From positions 1,361,071 to 1,425,070 of the forward strand of contig NZ_LR732328.1 of the NCBI RefSeq assembly GCF_902506325.1: a DNA stretch of 64,000 bases, in the 5' to 3' direction. This stretch comes from Limnobacter sp. 130. GTDB lineage: Bacteria; Pseudomonadota; Gammaproteobacteria; Burkholderiales; Burkholderiaceae_B. The notes under the pieces were generated by a model, which had not been told where the DNA came from, made no database searches, and saw only the letters and a list, made by a program, of their open reading frames with translations. Positions 51,886 through 62,100 of the stretch are shown here, piece by piece (position 1 is the stretch's first letter; every line of letters begins with the position of its first letter). Both the position numbers and the translations under genes were made by a program.

Positions 51886-53109
51886 ATGCCCCCTTTCCGC
51901 CTTATTTGTATATTAATTCTCGGTTTTTCCAGTGGTCTGCCCCTTGCCTTGACGGGAAGTACGCTTCAAGCGTGGCTTGCTGTCGAAAATGTGGACATCA
52001 AAACCATCGGCTTGTATGCGGTGGTTGGATTTCCTTACACGTACAAGTTTTTGTGGTCGCCCTTTCTGGATTATTTGAAACCCGGTTTTTTTGATCAGCG
52101 ACGCGGCTGGATCGCGCTGATGCAATTGGCCTGCGCCGGATTAATCGCGGCCATGGCATTTGTGGATGCCCATTCCGCGTGGACTGTCGCTGCGGTGGCA
52201 GTCGCCATTGCCTTTTGCTCCTCGACCCAGGACATGGCAATTGACGCCTATCGGACTGACTTGCTGCCCGCCCAGGAACGTGGTCTTGGCGCTGCGTATT
52301 ACGTGACGGGCTATCGTGTGGCCATGTTGGTGTCTGGCGGATTGGCACTGATTTTGGCGGGCGAGTACCTGGGCTGGACTGGCACCTACCTGCTGATGGC
52401 GGGACTGCTTGCTGCCTGCGCCGTGATTACGGCTTTAAGCCCGACAGCTGATACGGCTGAAGATTTGGCCCGAAGGGAGAGCAAACGAAACCTGTTTGGA
52501 ATTGTGAAGGAGTCAACGCGCAACTTCATGAACAAGGAAGCCGCTATCTGGATTTTGGTACTGATTGTGCTTTACAAGGTGGGCGATGCATTTGCTGGAT
52601 CACTGACCACTGCATTTTTACTCAAGGGCCTTGGCTTTACCCTGACCGAAGTGGGCGCGGTGAACAAGACTGTCAGCCTGATCGCTACCCTGTTAGGTGC
52701 ATTTCTTGGTGGCGCCTTGATGACTCGAATGGGCTTGTATGGCTCACTGATGTTGTTCGGTATTTTTCAAGCTGTGTCCAATTTGTCGTTTTGGGTTTTA
52801 TCGGTTATTGAACCGAATATTTGGGCGATGGGGGGTGCTGTATTTGTTGAAAACCTGTGCGGGGGAATGGGCACAGCAGCCTTTGTGGGCTTGCTGACAA
52901 GCCTGTGCAGCAAGGAGTTTTCGGCTACACAATACGCGCTTCTTTCGTCGCTTGCCGCCATGGGGCGTGTTTACCTGGCAGCCCCTGCAGGTTATGTAGT
53001 GGACGCCTATGGGTGGAGTGATTTTTTCGTGTTTTCAACCCTGGCGGCCATACCGGGCCTAATCGCGCTTTATTTGCTCCGATCGAGCATCCAGAAATTG
53101 GCGCGGTGA
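51886..53109 (+). CDS. ampG: AmpG-like muropeptide permease (MFS)
   Basis: Inner-membrane major facilitator of the AmpG family, which imports anhydro-muropeptides for cell-wall recycling. The 407 residues have about twelve membrane segments and the family landmarks ILGFSSGLPLALTGSTLQAW, FLWSPFLDYL, STQDMAIDAYRTDLLPAQER and KVGDAFAGSLTTAFL. There is no ribosome-binding site before ATG 51886, and the divergent tRNA promoter lies immediately upstream. Its 3' end overlaps the convergent regulator gene by 51 bases. No ampC or ampR is in the window. Confidence 0.86.
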   Translation: MPPFRLICILILGFSSGLPLALTGSTLQAWLAVENVDIKTIGLYAVVGFPYTYKFLWSPFLDYLKPGFFDQRRGWIALMQLACAGLIAAMAFVDAHSAWTVAAVAVAIAFCSSTQDMAIDAYRTDLLPAQERGLGAAYYVTGYRVAMLVSGGLALILAGEYLGWTGTYLLMAGLLAACAVITALSPTADTAEDLARRESKRNLFGIVKESTRNFMNKEAAIWILVLIVLYKVGDAFAGSLTTAFLLKGLGFTLTEVGAVNKTVSLIATLLGAFLGGALMTRMGLYGSLMLFGIFQAVSNLSFWVLSVIEPNIWAMGGAVFVENLCGGMGTAAFVGLLTSLCSKEFSATQYALLSSLAAMGRVYLAAPAGYVVDAYGWSDFFVFSTLAAIPGLIALYLLRSSIQKLAR

Positions 53110-54081
53110 GCAACTGTGCCATTTCTGGAAAGCGTGAATAAAAGCCGATGGAGAGGAATAGCCAAGCCGGGCGGAGACCTCTGACACGCTCAGCCCCGTA
53201 GAACCGAGTAATTCTTCGGCCATGGTTTGACGAACCTCTGCCAACAAATCGCGATAGCTGGTGCCCTCATCGGTTAATCGCCGGCGCAAAGTGCGCTCAG
53301 TCATGAAGTGGTCGGTGGCAATTCGCGCCAGACTTGGGGAAGAGGACAAGTCAGCCAGCAACTTGTTGCGCAACCACGCGGAGACTCCCCCCCTTTGCAT
53401 TCTGCGGGAGAGCAGATTTTCCAATTGGGTTTCACAGAACCTGGCACTGTGCTCGTTGGCTTTGGGCAGCGGCAAATTCAGCCATTGCTCGTCAAATGTG
53501 GCCCTGTTGACCGCTGCGTTGAACTGCGGAATACAGCCAAACATGGCTTCGTATTGAGCCATGGGCGCATTCGGCGCAAAAGCAAATTCAACTGCGCGCA
53601 AAGGCAGGCTGACACCAAATAATTCGCGCTGTAAAACCTGAATCGCAGAGCAGTCCCGTTCGGCCACAAATGAACGCACCGCGGGCGGCAAATGATCGAC
53701 TGTCAAGACCATGGATGCGAGGCCATTGCCCAAAGCCAACTCAACTTTTGAGAACGCGAAAGTGAGATCGAGATAGCGCAAGCCAAGTTCAACAGCCTGC
53801 CGGAAGGTGGGGCTGGTGATTAAGGCATAGCCCCATATTCCATAGGTCGTGAGATGATACTCAGAGCCTGCCATAAGCCCCAAACCAGGAACCTTGCCGT
53901 GCAGACGCACCAGGTTGTGGATCACCTGCAATTCCTGATCCGGATCGATTTCAACGTGGGGATCGTCAAGCTGGGCTGGCAATATGGAAGAGCCGGTGAG
54001 GAGCGCGCTGCGGGTGGAGCCCAGCCGCACACCCAGCTCACTCAGAATTTTCACGCTAACAACGGTTCGGCGAGCTGGCAT
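53059..54081 (-). CDS. AraC-family transcriptional regulator (arabinose-binding-like N-domain)
   Basis: The 340-residue product has an N-terminal sensor domain of the type found in OruR/ArgR-like AraC regulators (GLGLMAGSEYHLTTYGIWGY is characteristic) and a C-terminal double helix-turn-helix (IATDHFMTERTLRRRLTDEG; VSEVSARLGYSSPSAFIHAF). ATG 54081 was chosen; a TTG at 54111 is in frame but weak. It is divergent from the hydrolase/dehydrogenase pair with overlapping palindromes between them, so it probably controls them. Ligand unknown. Confidence 0.88.
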   Translation of the reverse strand: MPARRTVVSVKILSELGVRLGSTRSALLTGSSILPAQLDDPHVEIDPDQELQVIHNLVRLHGKVPGLGLMAGSEYHLTTYGIWGYALITSPTFRQAVELGLRYLDLTFAFSKVELALGNGLASMVLTVDHLPPAVRSFVAERDCSAIQVLQRELFGVSLPLRAVEFAFAPNAPMAQYEAMFGCIPQFNAAVNRATFDEQWLNLPLPKANEHSARFCETQLENLLSRRMQRGGVSAWLRNKLLADLSSSPSLARIATDHFMTERTLRRRLTDEGTSYRDLLAEVRQTMAEELLGSTGLSVSEVSARLGYSSPSAFIHAFQKWHSCSPRQFLDARSEQIKRD

Positions 54082-54108
54082 AGAGAAATGGGTTTTGTCC
54101 GGAAATAT

Positions 54109-54131
54109 CAATCATCATTGATTGTAATCAA
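54109..54131. promoter_or_regulatory. Overlapping palindromes between regulator and hydrolase (candidate operator)
   Basis: CAATCA-TCAT-TGATTG (54109-54124) overlaps TTGATT-GT-AATCAA (54118-54131), giving three ATCAA/TTGAT half-sites. They sit in the 82-base divergent gap. AraC proteins often use direct repeats, so the match to this regulator is uncertain. Confidence 0.4.
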
Positions 54132-54163
54132 GTTCGAACAGAGTGTGTGGCTTCTACACTGTC

Positions 54164-55087
54164 ATGGAACAAAACCACGGGAGACGTTGCTTGAATCGAT
54201 TACTGAATGAGTTTGGATGGGCTGGCCCGGACAAGAAAACACTGATTGAAAAACATGCGTTGCCCACATCAATTTTTCTGGATTGCATGGGCATGAAAGT
54301 GCATGTGAGCATTGAGGGCAGCGGCCCCGATGTGGTCATGATTCATGGCTTTGCGGCGAACTTGCACACTTGGAGTGATGTTTGCGCGCACATGAGCAAA
54401 CAGTTTCGGATCATTCGCTTCGATTTGCCCCCCTTCGGCCTGACCGGACCTGCACTCGATGAACGAGGAAACATTCGCAAAATGGATGTGGCCTTTTATC
54501 AGCAGTTTGTGGACGCTGTGTTAAACGAGTTGCAGATTAAAAAATGCGTGATGATCGGCAATTCGTTTGGTGGATTTTTGAGCTGGGACCAAGCCCAAAG
54601 ACACCCGGAGCGGGTTCGTGGATTGATTATTTCGGATGCGGTGGGATACCAGCAACCTTTACCAATCTACATTACCCTGTTCACGATTAAGCCAATCGCT
54701 TGGCTGACGCGATATACGGTGCCGGCATTTTTGCTGCGGATGGCGGTACGGGATGTGTATGGCGACAAAAGCAAACTGAAAAAAGAAGTGCTGGAAAGGT
54801 ACCTTGAGTTGTTTATGCACAAGCCAAACCGAAGCGCTGTGGGCAAGATGGTGGGCGTGTTTACCGATGGTGAACTGGGTTCGGAGCGACTATCCGAAAT
54901 ACAGTGCAAAACGCTGATTGTGTGGGGAGGGAATGATCGATGGGTCAGTATCGAGATGGCGGGACGATTCAACCGGGACATCCCAAATTCGGAATTGAAG
55001 GTGTATCGCGAAGTGGGCCATATTCCGATGGAAGAAACACCTGATCGTTTTGCGGCGGATTGCATTTCTTTTATTGAATCACTTTAA
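54164..55087 (+). CDS. Alpha/beta hydrolase of unknown substrate
   Basis: The 307-residue product has the alpha/beta hydrolase fold: oxyanion region MIHGFAANLHTW, nucleophile S134 in GNSFGG, acid D258 in GGNDRW and H286 in GHIPME. The triad is complete, so an active esterase or C-C hydrolase is likely. ATG 54164 was preferred over an in-frame GTG at 54143; neither has a good ribosome-binding site. The dehydrogenase gene starts 21 bases later, so they form a pair. Confidence 0.87.
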   Translation: MEQNHGRRCLNRLLNEFGWAGPDKKTLIEKHALPTSIFLDCMGMKVHVSIEGSGPDVVMIHGFAANLHTWSDVCAHMSKQFRIIRFDLPPFGLTGPALDERGNIRKMDVAFYQQFVDAVLNELQIKKCVMIGNSFGGFLSWDQAQRHPERVRGLIISDAVGYQQPLPIYITLFTIKPIAWLTRYTVPAFLLRMAVRDVYGDKSKLKKEVLERYLELFMHKPNRSAVGKMVGVFTDGELGSERLSEIQCKTLIVWGGNDRWVSIEMAGRFNRDIPNSELKVYREVGHIPMEETPDRFAADCISFIESL

Positions 55088-55107
55088 CGAAATTGACGGA
55101 AAACAAC

Positions 55108-55929
55108 ATGAAGAACAAGGTGGTTTTTATTACAGGTGGCGCCCGCGGACTTGGGGCAGGACTGGCAGCGAAAGTGGTCAGCAAGGGTGGCAAGGCTTTT
55201 ATTGTGGATTTGAATACCGAAGCCGTGTTCGAGCAAGTGGAAACATTGGGCGGCGAGGCAATAGCCGGCTGCCAGGCCAATGTGTGCAAGCCTGCTGACC
55301 TTGAGCTTGCGATGGCGGAGTGCAAAGAACGTTTTGGCCGGATTGATGTGGTGGTTGTGAATGCGGGTATTTTGAAAATGGGTTCGATTGAACACATGAA
55401 CCCGGCTGATTTTGATGCCGTGATGCAGGTGAATGTAAATGGTGCATTCAACACCATTCGCGCTGGCATTCCTTACCTGCGCGAGACCAAGGGTTACCTA
55501 CAGGTTATTTCGTCCCTGGCTGCTGCAATTCACACACCACTGATGGGGCATTACGCTGCATCGAAGGCGGCGGTTGAGGCACTGGCGGATGTTGCGCGCC
55601 AGGAGCTTGCACTGGACGGCATTGACGTGGGCTGTGTACACCCGACGTTTACCAACACCGCCATGATTCAAGAGGTGAATGCAGGCGTGCTGTGGGGTGG
55701 CCACAAAGGTGCATTTGGCGCAGTGGAGCCCGAGCAGGTGATTAATGCCATGTTCCGTGGCATTGAAAAGCGCCAAAGAAAAATTATTGCGCCCAGAACC
55801 ATTGCACCCCTGATATTGGCACCCGGTTTATTTCACCGGGTGGCAGAGGGCCTGAGCAGGTTGCAGGGCTCGGAAAAAGCCTTGAAAAAATTCAAGGCAG
55901 AAGAAGCGGAGTCGCTTACTCGACGGTAA
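55108..55929 (+). CDS. Short-chain dehydrogenase/reductase
   Basis: NAD(P)-dependent oxidoreductase of the classical SDR family. The 273 residues have the cofactor motif TGGARGLG (9-16), an acidic residue after beta-2 (D34, suggesting NAD), VNAG (84-87), and the catalytic S135/S136, Y149 and K153 (YAASK). The C-terminal 30 residues ([20 protein letters not shown]) are amphipathic or basic and could touch membranes. ATG 55108 was chosen over a TTG at 55093. It overlaps glmS 3' ends by 14 bases. Substrate unknown. Confidence 0.88.
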   Translation: MKNKVVFITGGARGLGAGLAAKVVSKGGKAFIVDLNTEAVFEQVETLGGEAIAGCQANVCKPADLELAMAECKERFGRIDVVVVNAGILKMGSIEHMNPADFDAVMQVNVNGAFNTIRAGIPYLRETKGYLQVISSLAAAIHTPLMGHYAASKAAVEALADVARQELALDGIDVGCVHPTFTNTAMIQEVNAGVLWGGHKGAFGAVEPEQVINAMFRGIEKRQRKIIAPRTIAPLILAPGLFHRVAEGLSRLQGSEKALKKFKAEEAESLTRR

Positions 55930-57757
55930 CTGACTTGGCGAGATTGCGGGGCTTGTCCACATCGGTGCCTTTTACCAGTGCCACATGATAGGACAACAAT
56001 TGCAATGGCAAGGTGTGCAAAATCGGGGACAAATGCCCAGCGTGGTCAAGCAGGTTGATCACGTGCACGCCGTCGGCTTTCTCGATTTTGGTGTCACGAT
56101 CTGCAAAAATGTAAAGTTCGCCACCGCGCGCACGAACTTCCTGCAGGTTCGATTTCAGCTTTTCGATCAGTGTGTCTTTGGGTGCGACCGCCACCACGGG
56201 CATGTCTGCATCGACCAAGGCCAGCGGACCGTGTTTCAATTCCCCTGCCGCATAAGCCTCGGCGTGAATGTAGCTGATTTCCTTCAGCTTCAATGCACCT
56301 TCCATGGCAATGGGGTAATGCACACCACGTCCCAAAAACAGTGCGTGGCGCTTTTCTGCAAAACTGGCCGCCAAAGCCTTGATTTCTGGCTCGAGTGCCA
56401 AGATGTTTTGCATGGCGGAAGGCAAGTGACGCAGTTGGGTCAACAGGGTTTTTTCCTGCTCAACATCGAGTTTGCCGCGCAATTTGGCCATGACCAACGT
56501 GAAGGTAAAGAGCGCCGCAAGCTGCGTGGTGAACGCTTTCGTTGACGCCACACCGATTTCCGGACCCGCCCGAGTCAGGAATTTCAAATTACTGGCGCGA
56601 ATCAGCGCAGATTCTGGAACATTGCAAATGGAGAGCGCGTTCACCATGCCTTGTGACTTGGCGTGTTCAAGCGCGGCAAGAGTATCGGCTGTTTCTCCGG
56701 ACTGTGAAATGGTGATCACCAAAGTATTGGGAAGACTGACACTGGTGCGATAGCGATATTCGCTTGCGATTTCAACGTTGGTTGGCAGACCAGCAATCGA
56801 TTCGAGCCAATAACGAGCAACCGATGCAGCGTGATAGCTGGTGCCACACGCAAGAATGAGTACTTGCTGAATACCAGGGAGAATATGGCCTGCCTCAGCG
56901 CCGAATAACTCGGGCTTTACCGCGGAGGCATTGCTGACCATCTCCAGCGTTGCCGCTATTGCGCCAGGCTGCTCATAAATCTCCTTCTGCATGTAGTGGG
57001 CATAAGGGCCAAGCTCTACGGCATCGGCAGACAACTGACTCTCGATGATCGAACGCTCAACCTGTTGGCCTGCGCCGTCAAAAAACGAGACTCCCGCTGC
57101 TTGCAACTGAACCACGTCATTTTCTTCGAGATAAGTAATTTGTTTGGTATAGGTCACCAATGCAGACGCATCGGAGGCGAGAAAATATTCTCCATCTCCG
57201 TGCCCAACCAACAGTGGCGCACCTTTCTTGGACGCAAGCAAGGTCAGTGGCGCAGTGTTGCAAATCACCGCAATGGCAAAAGCACCTTGAAGCTTTTTCA
57301 CGGTGGCCTGCACAGCTGCCCGCAACGCGAGCCCTTGCACCAAGTGTTTGTGGGTAAGGTGGGCAATCACTTCGGTATCCGTGTCGGATTGAAACACGTA
57401 GCCTTCAGCGGTGAGCGCCTTTCGAATTTCTTCGTGATTTTCAATAATGCCATTGTGCACAACACTGACTGACACTCCCTGCCCTTCACTGATGTGAGGG
57501 TGTGCATTGCGCTCGCTGGGCACACCATGTGTGGCCCAACGGGTGTGAGCGATGCCCATACGCGCACTCAGTGTTTTGGTGCTGGAATCGAGCTCAACCA
57601 CGCGACCGACACTGCGTGCGCGGTGAATGGATTGATCGGTATCCGACTGAATGGCCAACCCGGCCGAGTCATATCCGCGATATTCAAGTTTTTTCAGGCC
57701 ATCGATCAACACTGGCACGCTGTTGGTTTTAGAAAGTACGCCGACGATTCCGCACAT
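55916..57757 (-). CDS. glmS: Glutamine--fructose-6-phosphate aminotransferase (isomerising)
   Basis: Makes glucosamine-6-phosphate from fructose-6-phosphate and glutamine, the first step to UDP-GlcNAc. The 613 residues start MCGIVGVLS, where the Cys after Met is the glutaminase nucleophile, then hold two SIS sugar-isomerase domains ([37 protein letters not shown]) and the conserved C-terminus [13 protein letters not shown]. An in-frame extension to 57889 lies inside glmU and was rejected. Sixteen bases separate it from glmU; there is no room for a glmS ribozyme. Confidence 0.97.
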   Translation of the reverse strand: MCGIVGVLSKTNSVPVLIDGLKKLEYRGYDSAGLAIQSDTDQSIHRARSVGRVVELDSSTKTLSARMGIAHTRWATHGVPSERNAHPHISEGQGVSVSVVHNGIIENHEEIRKALTAEGYVFQSDTDTEVIAHLTHKHLVQGLALRAAVQATVKKLQGAFAIAVICNTAPLTLLASKKGAPLLVGHGDGEYFLASDASALVTYTKQITYLEENDVVQLQAAGVSFFDGAGQQVERSIIESQLSADAVELGPYAHYMQKEIYEQPGAIAATLEMVSNASAVKPELFGAEAGHILPGIQQVLILACGTSYHAASVARYWLESIAGLPTNVEIASEYRYRTSVSLPNTLVITISQSGETADTLAALEHAKSQGMVNALSICNVPESALIRASNLKFLTRAGPEIGVASTKAFTTQLAALFTFTLVMAKLRGKLDVEQEKTLLTQLRHLPSAMQNILALEPEIKALAASFAEKRHALFLGRGVHYPIAMEGALKLKEISYIHAEAYAAGELKHGPLALVDADMPVVAVAPKDTLIEKLKSNLQEVRARGGELYIFADRDTKIEKADGVHVINLLDHAGHLSPILHTLPLQLLSYHVALVKGTDVDKPRNLAKSVTVE

Positions 57758-57773
57758 GGTGTGAGGTATTCCT

Positions 57774-59141
57774 TTATTTTTTGGTTGATTTGACCGGGCG
57801 CTTCCAGCCCGTGATCGTGATTTGTTTGGCACGTGACACGGTGAGTGCGTTCTCAGGTGCGTCTTTGGTGAGGGTGGTGCCCGCACCAAGCGTGGCCCCT
57901 TTCTTCACGGTAACGGGTGCAACCAACTGCGTGTCTGAACCGATAAAAACGTCATCTTCAATGATGGTGAGGTGTTTGTTGGCACCATCATAATTGCAGG
58001 TGATGGTTCCTGCACCCACATTTACCCTTTCACCAATTTGCGCATCGCCAATGTAGGCGAGATGATTTGCTTTGGACTGGTTGGCAATGCTGGCATTTTT
58101 GACCTCGACAAAGTTGCCGATGTGTACTTCGTTGCCCAGCCGGGCGCCGGGGCGCAAACGTGCATAGGGGCCGATGACTGCATTTTCTCCCACTGTTGCA
58201 TCAGTGAGATGGGAATAAGCCTCGATGCGGGTACCTGCCGCGATGTTGACGTTATTGAGTATGCAATAGGGGCCGATGGATACGCCATTGCCCAAAGTGA
58301 CTTCGCCATGAAATACACAGCCGATGTCGATGGACACATCCGTGCCACAACGCAACGTGCCGCGCAAATCGAATCGGGCTGGATCGAGTAGCTGAACACC
58401 TTCAAGCATGAGCTTTTCTGCCTGATGCTGTTGCCAGATTCGCTCAAGCTCAGCCTGCTGAGCACGGGAATTAACACCTGACACTTCCCAGCTTTGCCCT
58501 GGTTGGCAAGTGCGCACCAAGAGGCCTTCTGCATGCGCCATCGCGACGATGTCGGTGAGGTAATACTCGCCCTGCGCATTGTTGTTGCTTAGTTTGCCGA
58601 CCCAGCTTTTCAATTGGGCAGTGGGACAGGCAAAAATGCCGGTATTGACCTCTGTGATGGCCTGTTGTGCAGGCGTAGCGTCTTTTTGCTCAACAATTCC
58701 AACCACCGCCCCTTCGATGTCGCGAAGAATTCGGCCATAACCTTGCGGATTGGGCATGTTCAATGTCATCAAACCCAATTGCCCGGCCTGCGCGGCCTGA
58801 ACCAAAGGTTGCAAGGATTCGAATTGAATAAGGGGTACATCCCCGTACAAAATCAAAGTGACTGCGTGGTCGACCAGTGCCGAACTGGCGCACTGAACGG
58901 CGTGGCCCGTGCCCAGTTGCTCTGACTGAGTGGCGAATTGAATGCGGGGCTGTGCGGACAAATGACTTTGAACCGCTTCGGCGCCGTGCCCAACCACCAC
59001 CACCACATGTGGATTGTCAAACTGGAAAGCCGTGCTGGCCACACGCCCCAGCATGGATTGTCCGCCCACCGGGTGCAACACCTTGGGCAAGGCGGACTTC
59101 ATGCGGGTGCCTTTGCCCGCTGCAAGTATCAAAATATTCAT
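57774..59141 (-). CDS. glmU: Bifunctional UDP-GlcNAc pyrophosphorylase / GlcN-1-P acetyltransferase
   Basis: Acetylates glucosamine-1-phosphate and then transfers UMP to make UDP-GlcNAc. The 455 residues have the N-terminal nucleotidyltransferase ([20 protein letters not shown]) and a C-terminal left-handed beta-helix of hexapeptide repeats ([35 protein letters not shown]-like segment). ATG 59141 was chosen over an in-frame TTG at 59153. Co-oriented with glmS, which supplies its substrate pathway. Confidence 0.97.
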   Translation of the reverse strand: MNILILAAGKGTRMKSALPKVLHPVGGQSMLGRVASTAFQFDNPHVVVVVGHGAEAVQSHLSAQPRIQFATQSEQLGTGHAVQCASSALVDHAVTLILYGDVPLIQFESLQPLVQAAQAGQLGLMTLNMPNPQGYGRILRDIEGAVVGIVEQKDATPAQQAITEVNTGIFACPTAQLKSWVGKLSNNNAQGEYYLTDIVAMAHAEGLLVRTCQPGQSWEVSGVNSRAQQAELERIWQQHQAEKLMLEGVQLLDPARFDLRGTLRCGTDVSIDIGCVFHGEVTLGNGVSIGPYCILNNVNIAAGTRIEAYSHLTDATVGENAVIGPYARLRPGARLGNEVHIGNFVEVKNASIANQSKANHLAYIGDAQIGERVNVGAGTITCNYDGANKHLTIIEDDVFIGSDTQLVAPVTVKKGATLGAGTTLTKDAPENALTVSRAKQITITGWKRPVKSTKK

Positions 59142-59155
59142 GTCAGTATTCAAAT

Positions 59156-60427
59156 TTAGAAAAACAAAGCCAGCACACCGGTGTAACCGTACAACGCACC
59201 GCGGAAAATTTCACCGTTGGCCGAAAAACCGATGAGGGGAATATCGCCCAACTGTTCACGCACGATTTGCTGCTCAACGCCTTGAAGGCCGAACAATGCT
59301 GCACCCCGTCCATTGCATGCAATGTACACTGCGCCGCGCGGTTTGCGCTGAGAATGGATTCCAGAAAAACCGGCTGCCTGTAGCTCGTTTAATTTGGGTG
59401 CAGGTGCATCAAGGTCTTCACGCAATTCAGCACACATGCGGGTGAGATCAACCCGCGCAGAATTTTCATCGCGGGTACAAAATGCCAAACGATCGCCCAG
59501 CTTGAAATCTTCTGCCACAGCAAGGGACTTTTTATTGGGATCCATGCCAACTACCGGGCGAACTTTCAACTGATGCGCTTCAGAGCGACCCGCCGTAAGA
59601 CCTTTTAGTGCGATTGACTCCGCCAGGGCTCGGTCGGTTAAACCCACAAACAAGCCATGGGCGAAACGCTTGGCCAGCACCTCGGCGGCCTGACTTGCCG
59701 GGTCACCTTCGTCTGAATCGGGCTGCAGACCCAAGTCGGCAAGCAGCACGTCGAGCGCGGGCATCCCGTCGAGCTCTTCAACAAAATTACCGCGCAGCCC
59801 GGTGATTTCATGCTCGACACCGACTACTTGGACACCTTGTGTCATGCGGACTTCGATCGGCAAACCACTGGCAAACACCACACCAGAGACCCCACCCGAC
59901 AAGGGCTCGAGCGCGATATGGGTGTTGGCGGCACCTGCGCACACCAAACCACCGAAAATTTGACGCGTGCTGACTTTAAGCGATAAATCATCAAGCAGGT
60001 CATCGATGTCCTCGGTCAGCGGATCGATGTGGATCAGCGCAGAGTACATTGCATCACGCCCCGAGGCTGTGACAGTACCCGGCTTTGGCAAAGGCAATTT
60101 GCCAGAAAACACTCGGGCAGAATCTGCAGGAAATTCCATCAACATGACAGCCAGCGCAGGTTCCTGATAGTACTCAACCCCACTACTGCACACACCAGGC
60201 GCCAGCCCACCAACCCATTCCTTGATGCCGGTTCGCTGGCGCAAACCCTGAAGAATTTGCGGCATGTTGTCAGCAAATGCCTCGGTGGCATAAATCAAAC
60301 CCAATTTCTGAGGTCGGGAGATGTCGCTTGCGAACTGCTCCAGTTGCATTTGGCCTTCGAGCTGCACCAACACGAGTTCAAGTGCTTCTCTCCAGTTGGG
60401 GTGTGTGGCATGGCCAAAACGAAACAT
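59156..60427 (-). CDS. FIST-domain protein
   Basis: Stand-alone FIST protein: an N-terminal FIST domain ([36 protein letters not shown]) and a C-terminal FIST_C domain ending in the typical [13 protein letters not shown]. The 423 residues contain no kinase, diguanylate cyclase or methyl-acceptor output domain. FIST domains are thought to sense small ligands such as amino acids. It abuts phaM directly (no gap) and lies 14 bases before glmU, so it is probably co-transcribed with both. Function unknown. Confidence 0.85.
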   Translation of the reverse strand: MFRFGHATHPNWREALELVLVQLEGQMQLEQFASDISRPQKLGLIYATEAFADNMPQILQGLRQRTGIKEWVGGLAPGVCSSGVEYYQEPALAVMLMEFPADSARVFSGKLPLPKPGTVTASGRDAMYSALIHIDPLTEDIDDLLDDLSLKVSTRQIFGGLVCAGAANTHIALEPLSGGVSGVVFASGLPIEVRMTQGVQVVGVEHEITGLRGNFVEELDGMPALDVLLADLGLQPDSDEGDPASQAAEVLAKRFAHGLFVGLTDRALAESIALKGLTAGRSEAHQLKVRPVVGMDPNKKSLAVAEDFKLGDRLAFCTRDENSARVDLTRMCAELREDLDAPAPKLNELQAAGFSGIHSQRKPRGAVYIACNGRGAALFGLQGVEQQIVREQLGDIPLIGFSANGEIFRGALYGYTGVLALFF

Positions 60428-61084
60428 CTAGGTCCTTGTGCGCGCGGGGCGGGTGCTACTTGCTGTTTTTTTGCGAGGCGTCGCTGCACGCTTTGCTTTG
60501 GGTTTAACGGGCTTTTTGGCGGGCTCAGCCTCGTCCGGACTGGCTTCGGAGCCAGCGCCGGCCATGGCTGCTGTGGCCACCACCTTGTTGAACTGATCCT
60601 GCAGTAAACCCCACCAGGCTGTGGCGTTGGTCACCATGGCCTTCGAGGATTCCTGAGCGGCTGCGTCGCTTGCAGACGGTGCAGCGGCAGGCTCGGGGGC
60701 TGGAGTTTTCGGCGCTACCGGCTCGACACGCGGAACGGGCGGCGGTGCCACCGCGGCCTGCATGGCATTCCGGATAATCTCCTCGTTGACTGCCTGATTG
60801 ACGTCGCTTGCGCGATCACCACCCAAACCCAGATTTGAACTGAAAGACTTGATGGTGGCGATGGTGCCACGCTGCACCTCCAGCCCTTGTATGGTGGCGC
60901 GGAGCATGCTGAGGTTGACATTCAGCCATTGCTCGACGGCTTTGAGATCGGAGATTCGCTTATCGAGCTCATCGAGATCGGTGGTCGGATTCATGACGCT
61001 GGGGATCGGCAAACTTCCCCAGATTTTCTTTACGAAATCAAATCCATCGGTAACCGATAAATTGGGTATTCTTTTGTTCGACAT
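60428..61084 (-). CDS. phaM: PhaM-like polyhydroxyalkanoate granule regulator
   Basis: PhaM in Ralstonia eutropha activates PHA synthase and tethers granules to the nucleoid. The 218-residue product matches its conserved N-terminal part (DGFDFVKKIWGSLPIPSV; LDELDKRISDLKAVEQWLNV; MLRATIQGLEVQRGTIATIK), followed by an Ala/Pro linker and a Lys/Ala/Pro-rich C-terminal tail (AKKPVKPKAKRAATPRKKTA) suited to DNA binding. No phaC, phaA or phaP is present in the window. Confidence 0.85.
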   Translation of the reverse strand: MSNKRIPNLSVTDGFDFVKKIWGSLPIPSVMNPTTDLDELDKRISDLKAVEQWLNVNLSMLRATIQGLEVQRGTIATIKSFSSNLGLGGDRASDVNQAVNEEIIRNAMQAAVAPPPVPRVEPVAPKTPAPEPAAAPSASDAAAQESSKAMVTNATAWWGLLQDQFNKVVATAAMAGAGSEASPDEAEPAKKPVKPKAKRAATPRKKTASSTRPARTRT

Positions 61085-61125
61085 GCTTCCTCCTGCGTTT
61101 GACGCGGATTGCCCTGCTGAGTTTT

Positions 61126-62013
61126 TCAGTGACTGCGAATCATGGTTCCCACGCCTTGGTCTGTCAGAATTTCAAGCAGAAGGCAGTGAGGAACACGACC
61201 GTCTACCACGTGAACTGAGTTTACTCCGCTTTTTGCCGCCTCAATCGCGGAAGACAACTTGGGCAGCATTCCGCCTGAAATGGTGCCATCTTCAAACAGT
61301 TCGTCAATCCGCTTGGCAGTAAGGCCGGTGAGCAGCTTGCCATCTTTGTCCAACACCCCGGGGGTGTTTGTCATCATGATGAGTTTTTCAGCCTTCAGGA
61401 TTTCGGCAATTTTCCCGGCGACAAGATCTGCGTTGATGTTGTAGGCCATGCCGTCTTCACCAAAACCAATCGGAGAAATAACGGGGATGAAGGCATCGTC
61501 TTGCAGGGCTTTCACAATGGCCGGATCGATGGACGCAATTTCGCCCACAAAGCCGATGTCGTGCAATTTTCCCGGCTCGCTTTTGTCAGCAAGTTTCATT
61601 TTGCGGGCCTGAATCAGCCCGCCGTCCTTGCCGGTTAGACCAACCGCCTTGCCGCCATGCTCATTGATCATCATGACGATGTCTTGCTGTACCTGTCCAC
61701 CCAATACCCATTCAACCACTTCCATGGTTTCCTCGTCGGTGACGCGCATGCCTTGAATGAAAGTTCCCTGCTTGCCAATGCGGCGCAATGCCTCGTCAAT
61801 TTGTGGGCCGCCGCCGTGAACAACGATTGGGTTGATACCCACCAGCTTGAGCAATACAACGTCGTGTGCGAAGGATTTTTGCAGATTGACATCGGTCATG
61901 GCGTTGCCGCCGTATTTGACCACCACGGTTTTGCCGTGAAAACGGCGAATGTAGGGCAGAGCCTCGGACAGAACTTTGGCTTTGATTGCAGAGGTAAGAA
62001 TGTCGGTCGTCAT
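61126..62013 (-). CDS. argB: Acetylglutamate kinase
   Basis: Phosphorylates N-acetylglutamate, the second and often feedback-controlled step of arginine synthesis. The 295 residues contain [29 protein letters not shown] and [20 protein letters not shown], with the N-terminal helix ([20 protein letters not shown]) seen in arginine-inhibited hexameric enzymes. A 13-bp inverted repeat ends four bases before the ATG. It lies 87 bases after hslU. Confidence 0.97.
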   Translation of the reverse strand: MTTDILTSAIKAKVLSEALPYIRRFHGKTVVVKYGGNAMTDVNLQKSFAHDVVLLKLVGINPIVVHGGGPQIDEALRRIGKQGTFIQGMRVTDEETMEVVEWVLGGQVQQDIVMMINEHGGKAVGLTGKDGGLIQARKMKLADKSEPGKLHDIGFVGEIASIDPAIVKALQDDAFIPVISPIGFGEDGMAYNINADLVAGKIAEILKAEKLIMMTNTPGVLDKDGKLLTGLTAKRIDELFEDGTISGGMLPKLSSAIEAAKSGVNSVHVVDGRVPHCLLLEILTDQGVGTMIRSH

Positions 62014-62016
62014 GAG

Positions 62017-62072
62017 TTGTCCGGGTAGAAACTGGGCACAAAGTGCATTTTAAAGCGAATCTACCCGGACAA
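62017..62072 (-). promoter_or_regulatory. Long inverted repeat in the argB leader
   Basis: Arms TTGTCCGGGTAGA (62017-62029) and TCTACCCGGACAA (62060-62072) pair perfectly over 13 bp; the 30-base spacer holds a smaller GCAC-AAA-GTGC repeat (62036-62046). The start-proximal arm ends four bases before the argB ATG and contains the only ribosome-binding-like bases (GGA). No U-tract follows. Confidence 0.6.
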
Positions 62073-62100
62073 AGACGACAAGAATGCCGATCGACGGATT

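Noticed and set aside
57758-57773. glmS ribozyme or riboswitch
   Set aside because: Only 16 bases separate glmU and glmS, too few for the ribozyme, which is also a Gram-positive feature.
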